Below are positions 16,326 through 25,715 of a stretch of 64,000 bases of DNA, one piece after another; positions within the stretch are counted from its first letter, which is position 1, and each line of letters opens with the position of its first letter. Where the stretch lies: the NCBI RefSeq assembly GCF_008065155.1, contig NZ_CP042819.1:1922001-1986000 (forward strand), given 5' to 3'. The notes beneath the pieces were generated by a model. That model was given only the letters and a program-made list of their open reading frames with translations, was not told the DNA's origin and did not search any database. The position numbers and the translations under genes are program-made. The stretch is from Octadecabacter sp. SW4 (lineage in GTDB: Bacteria > Pseudomonadota > Alphaproteobacteria > Rhodobacterales > Rhodobacteraceae).

Positions 16326-17987
16326 TCAAACCTCGATTGTCTTGGGACGGCGGCGCTCGAACCACATCACGATCAGCAGACGCGTGACGAAGATGGCCGT
16401 GAATACGGAAGTGAGGATGCCAAGCCCCAGCGTGATCGAAAAGCCGCGCACGGGGCCAGAGCCCATGACAAACAGGATCACTGCGGTGATGAACGTGGTG
16501 ATATTGGCATCGATGATGGCCGACAGCGCCTTTTCATAGCCCAGATCAATGGCGCGCGCCGGCCCCTTGGCGGTTTTCAGCTCCTCGCGGATACGTTCAA
16601 ACACCAGCACATTGGCGTCCACCGCCATCCCGATGGTCAACACGATCCCGGCGATACCGGGCAACGTGAGCGTCGCACCAATCATCGACAACAGGCCAAA
16701 GATCAGCCCGACATTCACCAGCAGGGCGATATTGGCAAAGACGCCGAACAGCCCATAAGACATCACCATGAACACAAGCACGGCGACAAAGGCGATAATG
16801 CTGGCAATCTTGCCCGCATCAATGCTGTCCTGGCCCAGTTCCGGCCCGATGGTGCGTTCTTCAAGGAAGGTCAGCTCGGCCGGGAGCGCACCGGCGCGCA
16901 GCAACACGGCCAGATTGGTCGACTCCTCGACCGAAAAGCGGCCCGTGATAATGCCCGATCCGCCGGGAATGTGGGCCTGGATCGTCGGCGCGCTGATCAC
17001 TTCGCTATCCAGCACGATCGCAAAGGGCGACCCGATGTTTTCAGCCGTGTAATCGCCAAACTTGCGCGCGCCGGTGGCGTTAAAGCGAAAATTCACAGCG
17101 GGACGTCCGTTCTGGTCAAAGGCGGGCTGGGCATCGACCAGTTCTTCGCCTGTCACAACGGCGGCGCGTTCGACGATATAGAACACCCCTTCTTCGTCGA
17201 TGCTGGGTAGGATGATATTGCCCGATCCCGGCGCGGCCGATCCATCCGTCGTGCGCCCCACAACCGGATTAAAGGTCAGCTGCGCAGTCGTGCCGATCAG
17301 GTCCTTGATTTCCTGCGCCGATCCGACACCGGGCACCTGAATAAGAATACGATCCGTGCCCTGGCGCTGGATCGAGGGTTCGCGCGTGCCGACCTCGTCA
17401 ATCCGGCGGCGAATGATTTCAAGCGATTGCTGCACGGTGCGTTGGTCGGTGGCGGCTTTTTCGGCATCACTGAGGGTGATGATCAATTCATCCCCATCCG
17501 CCAGCACGTCAATATCGGCGGCCCCTGCCCCCGTGAGGGTCGTCACCGGTGTCGCCAGCCCGCGCACCAGTTCCAGCGCGCGGGCAATCCCGTCTACATT
17601 GGAAATCTTGACGCGCAGGGTGTCGACGGGGCTGTCTTCTCGGGTGACAAAGCCGATAGTGTCGCGTTCCGTGGCCAGCACATCGCGCACCTCGGGCCAG
17701 AAGGCATCCATGCGCGGGCCGTAAACATCTTCGACCTGCACCTGCGCCATCAAATACGCACCGCCACGCAGATCAAGGCCCAGATTGACCAGCCCCGACG
17801 GCAGAAAGCTGGGCCATGTGCCCGCCTCGGCCTCAAGCTGGGGCGAGGTCATGCCATTTTCGATCATCGCCACGGCATCATTGCGGGTCTCGACCCGGTT
17901 GTAAAACCCGTTGGGCAGGGCCAGCAAAAGGCCCACCACGACGACCAGAAGGATGGTCACGCGTTTCCAAAGATCAATCTGCAACAT
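16326..17987 (-). CDS. secD: Protein-export membrane protein SecD
   Basis: This 554-residue protein forms the SecDF complex with SecF. After one N-terminal transmembrane segment comes LGLDLRGGAYLMAQV, the family signature, then a large periplasmic region and five more membrane segments including GMAVDANVLVFERIREELK. The start at 17987 is preceded by AGGACAG and begins MLQIDLWKR; an upstream 20-codon extension has no support. It precedes secF directly. Transcription probably starts before yajC. Confidence 0.97.
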   Translation of the reverse strand: MLQIDLWKRVTILLVVVVGLLLALPNGFYNRVETRNDAVAMIENGMTSPQLEAEAGTWPSFLPSGLVNLGLDLRGGAYLMAQVQVEDVYGPRMDAFWPEVRDVLATERDTIGFVTREDSPVDTLRVKISNVDGIARALELVRGLATPVTTLTGAGAADIDVLADGDELIITLSDAEKAATDQRTVQQSLEIIRRRIDEVGTREPSIQRQGTDRILIQVPGVGSAQEIKDLIGTTAQLTFNPVVGRTTDGSAAPGSGNIILPSIDEEGVFYIVERAAVVTGEELVDAQPAFDQNGRPAVNFRFNATGARKFGDYTAENIGSPFAIVLDSEVISAPTIQAHIPGGSGIITGRFSVEESTNLAVLLRAGALPAELTFLEERTIGPELGQDSIDAGKIASIIAFVAVLVFMVMSYGLFGVFANIALLVNVGLIFGLLSMIGATLTLPGIAGIVLTIGMAVDANVLVFERIREELKTAKGPARAIDLGYEKALSAIIDANITTFITAVILFVMGSGPVRGFSITLGLGILTSVFTAIFVTRLLIVMWFERRRPKTIEV

Positions 17988-17994
17988 GTCTGTC

Positions 17995-18150
17995 CTACTC
18001 TGCCGCCTGCAAGGCACACAGATCACGGTCTGCCTGCGTTGCTGCAACCTCTTCTATGGTTTCGCCCACAAGGTCCACCGGCAACGGCGCCAATCGCAGG
18101 GTTGCCGCATGGTTTTCCATCGCAATGGTCGTGAAATTGCCGGTGATCAT
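17995..18150 (-). CDS. Possible small protein (51 residues) between yajC and secD
   Basis: The 218-bp gap between yajC and secD holds an open frame whose last 51 codons start at an ATG with GAGG five bases upstream and end 7 bp before secD. The product begins MITGNFTTIAMENH, has an acidic C-terminal half (VGETIEEVAATQADRDL), and no membrane segment or known motif. Position and ribosome site are the only support. It may be a real small gene of the yajC-secDF operon or a chance frame. Confidence 0.35.
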   Translation of the reverse strand: MITGNFTTIAMENHAATLRLAPLPVDLVGETIEEVAATQADRDLCALQAAE

Positions 18151-18205
18151 ACCCGCCTCGCACTCATCAACGTCAGAGCCTGGCGCACGCGGCGACCCCC
18201 AAGAC

Positions 18206-18493
18206 CTAGCTGTTGGCCGCTGCCGGTTCGGTCTTGTTGACGACCGTGGCAATCGTGGAGCGCACAACGCGCACCGTCACGCCCTTGGCGATCTCGACTT
18301 CGACTTCGCCGTCGTCCTTGACCTTGGTCACTTTGCCCAACACACCGCCTTGGGTGATAATCTGGTCACCACGGCGCAGGGCCGCGACCATCGCCTGATG
18401 TTCTTTCAGCTTTTTTTGCTGCGGGCGGATCAGCAGGAAATACATGATCGCGAAAATCAGGATAAGCGGAATAAATTGGGCAATGCCTTGCAT
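18206..18493 (-). CDS. yajC: Preprotein translocase subunit YajC
   Basis: This 95-residue single-pass protein joins the SecDF-YajC complex. The N-terminal segment FIPLILIFAIMYFLLIRPQ is followed by the family RPQQKKLKEH and GDQIITQGGVLGKVTKV. The start at 18493 begins MQGIAQF, the usual N terminus. It heads the secDF array and is divergent from serS. Confidence 0.95.
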   Translation of the reverse strand: MQGIAQFIPLILIFAIMYFLLIRPQQKKLKEHQAMVAALRRGDQIITQGGVLGKVTKVKDDGEVEVEIAKGVTVRVVRSTIATVVNKTEPAAANS

Positions 18494-18663
18494 ACGGGTC
18501 GTCCTTTGTCTGGTTCGCGGGCACCCCCCGCAAAGTCGCGGCACATTAGGTTGCGCTTGTCGGAATGGCAACGCCGCAGATGGCAGTTTTCACTGTTCAC
18601 AGCGCGCCTCCTTTGGGGCATATGGTGGCGCACAAGCAATTCGCAATCCTCAGGAGCAATCCG

Positions 18664-19956
18664 ATGCACGACATCCGCACAATCCGCGAAAACCCCGACC
18701 GCTTTGACGCGGCCCTGTCCCGTCGCGGGGATGCGCCTGTATCGTCCGAGCTGCTGGCGATTGACGAAGCGCGTCGCGCGAAAATCCAGGCCGCCGAAAC
18801 CGCCCAGGCCGAGGCCAACAAGGCCGCCAAGGACGTCGGTGCTGCCAAGGGGCGCGGGGATGAGGCTGAATTTGAACGCCTGCGCGCGCTGGTGGCCGAT
18901 AAAAAGGCCGAGATCGCGCGCCTCAATGACGAGGCCAAGGCCGAAGATGAACGCCTGACCACTGCTTTGGCGGTGATCCCCAACGTGCTGGCCGATGATG
19001 TACCCGACGGGGCCGATGAAACCGACAACGTCGAAGTGCGCCGCTGGGGCAAACCGCGCAACTTCGCCTTCCAAGCCCTCGAACACTTTGACATTCCCGC
19101 CGTTCTGCCCTCGATGGATTTTGAAACCGCCGCCAAAATGTCGGGCAGTCGTTTCGTGCTGTTATCGGGTGCTGTGGCCCGTGTTCACCGCGCGCTGGCG
19201 CAGTTCATGATCGACGTGCATGTAGATGAAAACGGCCTGACCGAAACCAACCCGCCGGTGCTGGTGCGCGACGAGGCGATGTATGGCACCGACAAGCTCC
19301 CGAAGTTCGGCGGTGACAGTTACCGCACCGAGGACGGCATGTGGCTGATCCCCACATCCGAGGTGCCGCTGACCTATATCGCCGCCGGTCATGTGATCGA
19401 CGAAAGCTATCTGCCGCGCCGCTACACCGCCCATTCGCTGTGCTTTCGCTCTGAAGCGGGCAGCGCGGGCCGTGACACTTCGGGCATGTTGCGCCAGCAC
19501 CAGTTCGAAAAGGTCGAAATGGTCAGCGTCACCCACCCAGATGAATCCGACGCCGAACAAAAACGCATGTTGCGCTGCGCCGAAGACCTGCTGGAACGGC
19601 TCGAGATTCCCTATCGCACGGTGATCCTCTGTGCCGGTGACATCGGATTCGGTGCGCGCCGCACCTTTGACATCGAAGCCTGGCTGCCGGGCCAGAGTAC
19701 CTACCGCGAGATCAGCTCGGTCTCGACCACGGGTGATTTTCAGGCGCGCCGGATGAACGCGCGGTTCAAGCCCGCAGACGGTGGCAAGCCACAATTCGTG
19801 CATACGCTGAACGGGTCCGGTCTGGCGGTGGGGCGCTGCCTGATCGCGGTGCTGGAAAACGGTCAAGAGGAAGACGGGTCAGTCACGCTGCCCGCCGTCC
19901 TGCACCCCTATCTGCGCGGCAAGACCCGCATCGCCGCAGACGGTAATCTGGCCTAA
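18664..19956 (+). CDS. serS: Serine--tRNA ligase
   Basis: The 430-residue class II synthetase charges tRNA-Ser (and tRNA-Sec where present). The N-terminal 100 residues form the antiparallel coiled-coil arm that holds the long variable arm of the tRNA (Ala/Lys/Glu-rich). Class II motif 2 reads [25 protein letters not shown], and motif 3 is [16 protein letters not shown]. The ATG at 18664 follows AGGAG and starts [12 protein letters not shown], the standard N terminus. Its stop overlaps the convergent DUF2235 gene by 4 bp. Confidence 0.97.
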   Translation: MHDIRTIRENPDRFDAALSRRGDAPVSSELLAIDEARRAKIQAAETAQAEANKAAKDVGAAKGRGDEAEFERLRALVADKKAEIARLNDEAKAEDERLTTALAVIPNVLADDVPDGADETDNVEVRRWGKPRNFAFQALEHFDIPAVLPSMDFETAAKMSGSRFVLLSGAVARVHRALAQFMIDVHVDENGLTETNPPVLVRDEAMYGTDKLPKFGGDSYRTEDGMWLIPTSEVPLTYIAAGHVIDESYLPRRYTAHSLCFRSEAGSAGRDTSGMLRQHQFEKVEMVSVTHPDESDAEQKRMLRCAEDLLERLEIPYRTVILCAGDIGFGARRTFDIEAWLPGQSTYREISSVSTTGDFQARRMNARFKPADGGKPQFVHTLNGSGLAVGRCLIAVLENGQEEDGSVTLPAVLHPYLRGKTRIAADGNLA

Positions 19957-21179
19957 CGGGGCCGCGAAATCTGGCCAAGGCGGTGCGTGTCGCCGCCTTC
20001 GGCCGTGACGCGCGCCGCCCGCATCCGCGCATATTGTTCATCGGGCATCCCGAACAGTTGATGATACACCCGGTCCAGCGATTTGGGCCGGTAGCTGTCG
20101 TCCTGGCGAAAGCGGTCAATCGCCGCGACACTGACGTCGGACAAATCAGCCGGCCCTGCGCGGTCCCGTTCAATCAGATTCAACAAGGCCCCTGACAGGC
20201 CCACCGGACCAAACTTATTGTCCAGCGGATCAAGCGGATCAAAGTCATAGGCGACGCGGTCAAACTCCTGCCAGTCAATCGCCAGCCCTGCGCGCTCGGC
20301 CCCCATCGCCACCCAATTGAGCGCAATCGAGGACAGCCCCGTCCGGCTGCCCCCGCCCCCGACCGACCCGTGATTGCCTGCAAACCACTGCTGCATGTAG
20401 GTCGGCACGAAATGTTCGTATTCCTCGTTCAATTCCGGCATGTTATCCCACGGATAAGACGGAAATGTGCGCCGCTTTTCGTCGAGGGCGATCGCATGGC
20501 GCGCGGCCAGCACCATCGACGACAGCTTGGCGTCATGGAACCGGTATTGCCGGTTGAACCGATCCGCAAAGGGGATGAACGCCGGCAGACCCAAGGCGCT
20601 GACCGTGTCCCAAACCCCCAGATAGGCGATGCGCAGGTCAATGACCCCTGCACTGCCTTTTCCATGTTTGTCGCGCCATGCCATCTCGCGGCGGCTGGTG
20701 GCGGTAGCGGGCGCAAAACCTTCGCGCCAGGCATGGCTGTCGTCCGATCCGGGGTGCGTCGTGGGATCACGGGAAATGTAGCGCGCCAAAGCCTCGGGGA
20801 GGCGCGCAAGATGGGCGCGCGGCGCTATGCCGCAAGACCGGATCATCCCCACAAGCGAACGGGCGGCAAAGGCACCGCGCGAAAACCCGAACACGCAAAC
20901 CTCGTCGCCCGGTTCATAGGCAAAGACCAGATTGCGATAGGCATCGGCGATGATATCGGTCAGCCCCCAGCCCAGCGCGCCGCCCAGGGTGCGATCCATC
21001 CGCCGCGCCAACGCATTATTGCCCCGCCCCGACCCGACACCGGGCGAATAAAGCACCATCTGCGCCATGCCGCCGTCCGCGCGGTGGCGCACGCAGCGGG
21101 CAAGGCGCACAACATTGGTCGGATGTTCCGCGTCGGGGCGGTTCCATGTGCCGTCGATGAAAATGGCGATACGTTTCAT
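19953..21179 (-). CDS. DUF2235 alpha/beta hydrolase-like protein
   Basis: This 408-residue protein has the DUF2235 hallmarks: an N-terminal [12 protein letters not shown] strand with GTWN and a nucleophile elbow [10 protein letters not shown] (Ser near residue 100). Related domains occur in Tle1-type type VI phospholipase effectors, but no secretion genes, VgrG or immunity gene lie nearby, so a housekeeping lipase or esterase role is as likely. No signal peptide is visible. The start at 21179 begins at the conserved strand; 27 further codons upstream are not conserved. Confidence 0.85.
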   Translation of the reverse strand: MKRIAIFIDGTWNRPDAEHPTNVVRLARCVRHRADGGMAQMVLYSPGVGSGRGNNALARRMDRTLGGALGWGLTDIIADAYRNLVFAYEPGDEVCVFGFSRGAFAARSLVGMIRSCGIAPRAHLARLPEALARYISRDPTTHPGSDDSHAWREGFAPATATSRREMAWRDKHGKGSAGVIDLRIAYLGVWDTVSALGLPAFIPFADRFNRQYRFHDAKLSSMVLAARHAIALDEKRRTFPSYPWDNMPELNEEYEHFVPTYMQQWFAGNHGSVGGGGSRTGLSSIALNWVAMGAERAGLAIDWQEFDRVAYDFDPLDPLDNKFGPVGLSGALLNLIERDRAGPADLSDVSVAAIDRFRQDDSYRPKSLDRVYHQLFGMPDEQYARMRAARVTAEGGDTHRLGQISRPR

Positions 21180-21286
21180 GGGGTGGGCTCCTTTGACGAC
21201 AGGCTCGCCCAGTGCTTGCCCTTGGGTCAAGTCGGCAAATCCTGACCATGATTGAACCAAACCGCGCGCCCGCGGGTATAACTGAC

Positions 21287-21988
21287 ATGAAGCAGTTATA
21301 CGCCCTCGCCACCCTGATCCTGACGATTACCTTCGTGATCTCCCCCGCCTTTACGGACCCCTTCACCGGGTTTCGCGCGGATCAACTGCCGAATCCCCAG
21401 ATCGACCCGCCGGTGCAGCCCGCAGGCTATGCCTTTTCCATCTGGGGGCTGATTTATGGCTGGCTGATCGTGTCGGCGGTGTTCGGCATCTGGAAACGCG
21501 GTGATGATCCCGCATGGGACAGGATGCGCGCGCCACTGAATGTCAGTCTTGCGCTTGGCACGCCGTGGCTGGCGATTGCCAACGCCAGCGCGATCTGGGC
21601 CACCGTGGTGATCTGGGGCATGGCCGCCTTTGCGATTGCCGCACTGATCCGCGCACCGCACGCTGATCGTTGGTGGGCGCAGGCACCGGTCGCGCTTTAT
21701 GCGGGGTGGTTAACAGCGGCGGCGTTCGTATCCTTGGGCACCACGGCGGCAGGGTATGGTCTGCTGACAGACGGCTTTGGCTGGGCGCTGATCGGCATCA
21801 CAGGTGCTTCCATCCTGGCGATTGCAGTGCAACATATGCGCAAGCCCGCCCCCGAATACAGCGCTGCGGTGATCTGGGCGCTGATCGGGATCATGGTTGC
21901 CGGGCCCGCAGTCACAGTCAGCAGCACCGCGCTGGTCGGCATCGCGATCCTGCTCACGCTCAACGTGGTGAACCTGCGCGCGGTCTAA
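21287..21988 (+). CDS. TspO/MBR-like tryptophan-rich membrane protein
   Basis: The 233-residue membrane protein has about seven hydrophobic segments and many Trp residues. [15 protein letters not shown] near residue 45 resembles the tryptophan-rich sensory protein/TspO family, which bind porphyrins and other hydrophobic ligands. It is longer than typical TspO (about 160 residues, five helices), so this is a related family member rather than TspO itself. An ATG at 21248 is an alternative start. It overlaps the convergent der gene by 4 bp. Confidence 0.65.
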   Translation: MKQLYALATLILTITFVISPAFTDPFTGFRADQLPNPQIDPPVQPAGYAFSIWGLIYGWLIVSAVFGIWKRGDDPAWDRMRAPLNVSLALGTPWLAIANASAIWATVVIWGMAAFAIAALIRAPHADRWWAQAPVALYAGWLTAAAFVSLGTTAAGYGLLTDGFGWALIGITGASILAIAVQHMRKPAPEYSAAVIWALIGIMVAGPAVTVSSTALVGIAILLTLNVVNLRAV

Positions 21989-23445
21989 TCGCCGCGGTTA
22001 CCGTATTTGTCCAGATGTTTGGTCAGCCGCGACGGTTTCTTCTTTTTCTTGTCTTTATAGGGGTTTGCATCGGACTGGCTGCGCATGTGCAGCCGGATCG
22101 GCGTGCCGGGCATGTCGAAATCCTCGCGCAATCCGTTGACCAGATAGCGTGAATAGCTTTCGGGCAGTTTGTCGGGCAGGCTACACATCACCACGAACCC
22201 CGGAGGGCGGGTTTTCACCTGCGTCATGTAGCGCAGCTTGATGCGCCGCCCCGAAGGCGCGGGCGGCGGGTGTTGTTCCAACATGCCAATCAGCCAGCGG
22301 TTCAATTGCGCCGTGGTGACGCGGCGGTTCCAGACCTCGTGCGCTTTCATGATCGCCTGTTGCAGGCGGTCCAAACCACGGCCCGTTTTGGCCGACACGG
22401 TGATCAGCGGCGCACCGCGCAACTGCGGCAACAGCCGTTCAAAGCTTTCGCGCAGGTCTTTCAGCTTGTCCTGCTTTTCGTCCTCAAGATCCCATTTGTT
22501 GACAGCGACGACAACCGCGCGCCCTTCGCGTTCAGCCAGATCGGCGATCCGCAAATCCTGCTGTTCAAACGGGATTTCCACATCCAGCAGCACCACGACC
22601 ACCTCGGCGAATTTTACCGCGCGCAGGCCGTCGCTGACCGATAGTTTTTCCAGCTTTTCCTGCACCTTGGCGCGTTTGCGCATACCTGCGGTGTCAAAAA
22701 TACGCACCGGCACATCGCCCCATTCGGTCATCACCGAAATGGCGTCGCGGGTGATCCCGGCCTCGGGGCCGGTCAGCAAACGATCCTCGCCGATGATCTT
22801 GTTGATCAATGTCGATTTGCCTGCGTTGGGGCGGCCGACAACGGCCACCTGCAGCGGGCGCGCCTTGGTGGGGATGCGCGGTCCTTCGTCGTCATCTTCG
22901 GACACATCCACATCGGTATCAGGCGCATCCGCAGCGGCGCGTTCGGCAAATTCCTCTGAAATCGGGCGTAGCATATCCAGAAGTTCACCCATGCCCTCGC
23001 CGTGTTCGGCGGACAGGCGCAGGGGTTCACCCAGACCAAGCGCATAAGCCTCGAGGATCGTATTGTCGGCGGCGCGGCCTTCGCCCTTGTTGGCAGCCAA
23101 AATCACATGTGCGTTCTTCTTGCGCAGGATTTCCGCGAACATCTGATCGGCAGGCAAGACGCCGACGCGCGCATCAATCATGAACAGACAGACATCGGCC
23201 ATTTCCACGGCCCGTTCCGTTAGCTTGCGCATCCGCCCTTGCAGGCTCTCGTCGGTAGCCTCTTCAAGACCGGCGGTATCAATCACCGTAAAGCGCAGAT
23301 CACCCAGACGCGCGGCCCCTTCCCGCAGGTCGCGCGTGACGCCGGGCTGGTCGTCGACCAACGCCAGCTTCTTGCCGACAAGGCGATTGAACAGGGTGGA
23401 TTTGCCCACATTCGGGCGCCCCACAATGGCGAGTGTAAAGCTCAT
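21985..23445 (-). CDS. der: Ribosome assembly GTPase Der (EngA)
   Basis: The 486-residue protein is a tandem GTPase needed for 50S ribosome maturation. Two G domains are evident: [12 protein letters not shown] at the N terminus and [12 protein letters not shown] near residue 213, each followed by its own DTAG switch; NKWD marks G4 of the second. An acidic linker lies between them. The C-terminal KH-like domain ends in a lysine-rich tail ([11 protein letters not shown]). bamB and yfgM-like genes lie upstream on the same strand, as in the enterobacterial yfgM-bamB-der cluster. Confidence 0.97.
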   Translation of the reverse strand: MSFTLAIVGRPNVGKSTLFNRLVGKKLALVDDQPGVTRDLREGAARLGDLRFTVIDTAGLEEATDESLQGRMRKLTERAVEMADVCLFMIDARVGVLPADQMFAEILRKKNAHVILAANKGEGRAADNTILEAYALGLGEPLRLSAEHGEGMGELLDMLRPISEEFAERAAADAPDTDVDVSEDDDEGPRIPTKARPLQVAVVGRPNAGKSTLINKIIGEDRLLTGPEAGITRDAISVMTEWGDVPVRIFDTAGMRKRAKVQEKLEKLSVSDGLRAVKFAEVVVVLLDVEIPFEQQDLRIADLAEREGRAVVVAVNKWDLEDEKQDKLKDLRESFERLLPQLRGAPLITVSAKTGRGLDRLQQAIMKAHEVWNRRVTTAQLNRWLIGMLEQHPPPAPSGRRIKLRYMTQVKTRPPGFVVMCSLPDKLPESYSRYLVNGLREDFDMPGTPIRLHMRSQSDANPYKDKKKKKPSRLTKHLDKYGNRGD

Positions 23446-23494
23446 CTTCTACCGGCTCCGGTTGATCAGACGGGGGCGATACACCTTTCCGCGT

Positions 23495-24808
23495 CTAACG
23501 GAAAGCCAGAAGTTGCCCGCGCTTGTTCACCACATAAAGGGTCTGACCCGCGACAACGGGCGCGCTGGCAGCACCACCGGGCAAGGCAACCTGCCCGATC
23601 AAGGCACCGGTTTCGGGGTTGAACTGGCGCAACACCCCATCCGAGGAGGCCACGATCAGACGACCACCCGCCAGAATGGGGCCATAATGGGCAAAGAGCG
23701 TTTTCTGACGCCGCGTGCGCCCTTCGACGAACTGCGGCAGCGACACGCGCCACAGCACCGTGCCATCGCCCGCATCCAGACGCAGCAATTCATTCAGATC
23801 ATTGACCATGAACAGCGAATTACCGGCGACCCAGACGGGGCCTGTCGTGCCTTCGGTCGCCGTCCAGATACGGTCTCCATTCGCGATATCCAGCGCCGCG
23901 ACACGGCCCGAAAAATTCCCCACATAAACTGTATCGCCCACGATCACCGGGTCGCCCGAAATATCGGAGACCGTCGCGGCGGCACGGCCCCGCCGCTGCC
24001 CGGTGACAACCGTGGACCAACGACGCAGGCCGCCTTCGGGAAAGGCCGCGAGCACTTCGCCAGATGGGAACGGGAACACGGCGATGCCGTCCGTCACGGC
24101 GGCCCCGGCCCCGCCCGAGAAATTCGCGCCCCCCGGAGTGCCGTTCAACTGCCAGCGGATTCGCCCGCTGTCCAACTCAAGCGCCCACACGCGGCTGTCG
24201 CGTGCGACCAAATAAACCAGCCCGTTGGCAACGGTCGGGGCCGCCCCGCCCGGGGCGTCCAGATCCTGAGTCCAGACTAGGGCGCCGGTTGCAGCGTCCA
24301 GCGCGCTGACTTCGCCAAATCCTGTGCTGACCAGCACGCGGTCGCCCGCGACGGCCAGGCCACCGCCCGATGCATCGCGCGTGTTATCGGTCGGCGGGGT
24401 CAGATCGCGGGTCCATGCCAGCGCACCTGCGGCCGTGACAGCCGCCACCTGTGCCCCTGCGTCAAGCGTATAGATCACACCGCCAGCAACCACCGGATCG
24501 GCAGTGATACGCGCGCGGCGGCCATCGCCCTGCCCGATATTGACGGCAAAGACCTGCGTCAGCGCACCACCAAGGGCCAGATGCCCACCCGGATGCTCTG
24601 GCCCGCCATTGCGATGGGTCCAATCGGCGTTGGCGCGCACCGCTGGCATCGTAAAGGCGCGCTGCGCCACCGCCTCATCGGCGAGAGCGCCCACCATTCC
24701 ATCTCGAATATCAAGGCGTTCCCCGGACAGGACCACATCCTGTTCGCCACAGGCGGCCAAAAGGCCAAGGGCCATCACCGCGCCGAATAATCTTTGTCGT
24801 GTTGTCAC
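23495..24808 (-). CDS. bamB: Outer-membrane assembly lipoprotein BamB-like, PQQ-type beta-propeller
   Basis: This 437-residue lipoprotein has a lipobox LLAAC with the lipidated Cys near residue 20, followed by a beta-propeller of repeated blades such as AGALAWTRDLTPP, TGALVWTQDLDAP and NGDRIWTATEG. BamB stabilises the BAM machinery that inserts outer-membrane beta-barrel proteins. Family membership is also supported by its place between yfgM-like and der. It starts 27 bp after the yfgM-like gene, so the three genes look co-transcribed. Confidence 0.88.
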   Translation of the reverse strand: MTTRQRLFGAVMALGLLAACGEQDVVLSGERLDIRDGMVGALADEAVAQRAFTMPAVRANADWTHRNGGPEHPGGHLALGGALTQVFAVNIGQGDGRRARITADPVVAGGVIYTLDAGAQVAAVTAAGALAWTRDLTPPTDNTRDASGGGLAVAGDRVLVSTGFGEVSALDAATGALVWTQDLDAPGGAAPTVANGLVYLVARDSRVWALELDSGRIRWQLNGTPGGANFSGGAGAAVTDGIAVFPFPSGEVLAAFPEGGLRRWSTVVTGQRRGRAAATVSDISGDPVIVGDTVYVGNFSGRVAALDIANGDRIWTATEGTTGPVWVAGNSLFMVNDLNELLRLDAGDGTVLWRVSLPQFVEGRTRRQKTLFAHYGPILAGGRLIVASSDGVLRQFNPETGALIGQVALPGGAASAPVVAGQTLYVVNKRGQLLAFR

Positions 24809-24835
24809 GTTACTGCTCCGCCCGTCGTTTGCGAC

Positions 24836-25504
24836 CTATTGGCCTGGGTCTGCGCTTCCGTCCAGATTGCCACCCAAGGCCACAATCAGGCTTTGCGCGC
24901 GATCACGCAAGCCCCGCGTCACTTCCGCGTCTTCAAGAACCGCCCTGAGGGTTTCAATCGCAGCCGCGTTGTCCCCGGCCGCCACATGGGTAAAGGCGAT
25001 CTGCTCCATCGCGAGCAGGCGAAACGGCGCACCGGGCACAGCCAGCGCTTCAAGCGCCGCGCGGCGCGCATCCGGCTCCATCGTATCGGCCTGCAACATC
25101 AATGACTTGAGGCTGGCCAGATCGCGATAAATCGGCGCGACTTCCGGGTCGGTGGCAATGGTATCAAGCCGCGCCGCCGCGCCTTCCAGGTCACCGGTTT
25201 CCTGCAATGCCGCCGCTTCAAGAAGGGCCGCAACCGCGCCTGCGGGGCCGGTCACGTCGATCTCGGCCAGGGCCGCGACCCGTGCCTGCGCATCGTCATT
25301 ATCAAGCGCGGCGAAAACCGCATCGCCCAGGGCCTGCGCTGTCGCCTCCTCTGATGCCTTGCGATATTCGTTGTAAGCGGCCCCGCCAACCAGGATCAGC
25401 ACGCTAGCGACCGCGATCCAGCCGTAGCGGCGCAAATACATGAACAACTGATCGCGGCGCACCTCTTCGGTGACCTCGTTGATAAAGCTCTCGTTATTGC
25501 TCAT
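24836..25504 (-). CDS. YfgM-like tetratricopeptide membrane protein
   Basis: The 222-residue protein has an N-terminal cytoplasmic stretch (EVTEEVRRDQLFMYLRRYG), one transmembrane segment (about 30-45) and an Ala-rich periplasmic TPR-like domain. That is the layout of YfgM/AncA, a SecYEG-linked chaperone partner. The neighbouring bamB-der genes agree. It is the first gene of the minus-strand cluster and is divergent from the RND operon across a 211-bp AT-richer spacer. Confidence 0.82.
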   Translation of the reverse strand: MSNNESFINEVTEEVRRDQLFMYLRRYGWIAVASVLILVGGAAYNEYRKASEEATAQALGDAVFAALDNDDAQARVAALAEIDVTGPAGAVAALLEAAALQETGDLEGAAARLDTIATDPEVAPIYRDLASLKSLMLQADTMEPDARRAALEALAVPGAPFRLLAMEQIAFTHVAAGDNAAAIETLRAVLEDAEVTRGLRDRAQSLIVALGGNLDGSADPGQ

Positions 25505-25599
25505 TTCTTGTCCTTCGGCGTCGCGATTTAGCGGATGTCTTAACGCGAAGCATGGCCCCTTGCAAACCCCTCCGCTGCCGCTGTCAGCAGTGTTTGTAT

Positions 25600-25680
25600 A
25601 TCCTTGCCAAATTCTTGCAAATAAGACTAATCTAAACTAACCGGTTCAGAGTATAACCTATTATAAATCAAAACCGTGGC
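25600..25680. promoter_or_regulatory. AT-rich divergent promoter region with AACCGGTT palindrome
   Basis: Between the yfgM-like gene and the RND operon is an unusually AT-rich stretch for this window. It holds TTGCCA (about 25606), TAATCT about 18 bp later, and the 8-bp palindrome AACCGGTT at 25639-25646 followed by TATAACCTATTATAA. A repressor site for the efflux operon is plausible, but no TetR, MarR or other regulator gene is adjacent. Confidence 0.35.
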
Positions 25681-25715
25681 ACAACCGCCCGCGACTGCAC
25701 AACATCGAGGCCCGA

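Noticed and set aside
19953..21179. Type VI effector locus around the DUF2235 gene
   Set aside because: No vgrG, PAAR, hcp or immunity-like gene is adjacent; the neighbours are serS and a TspO-like gene.
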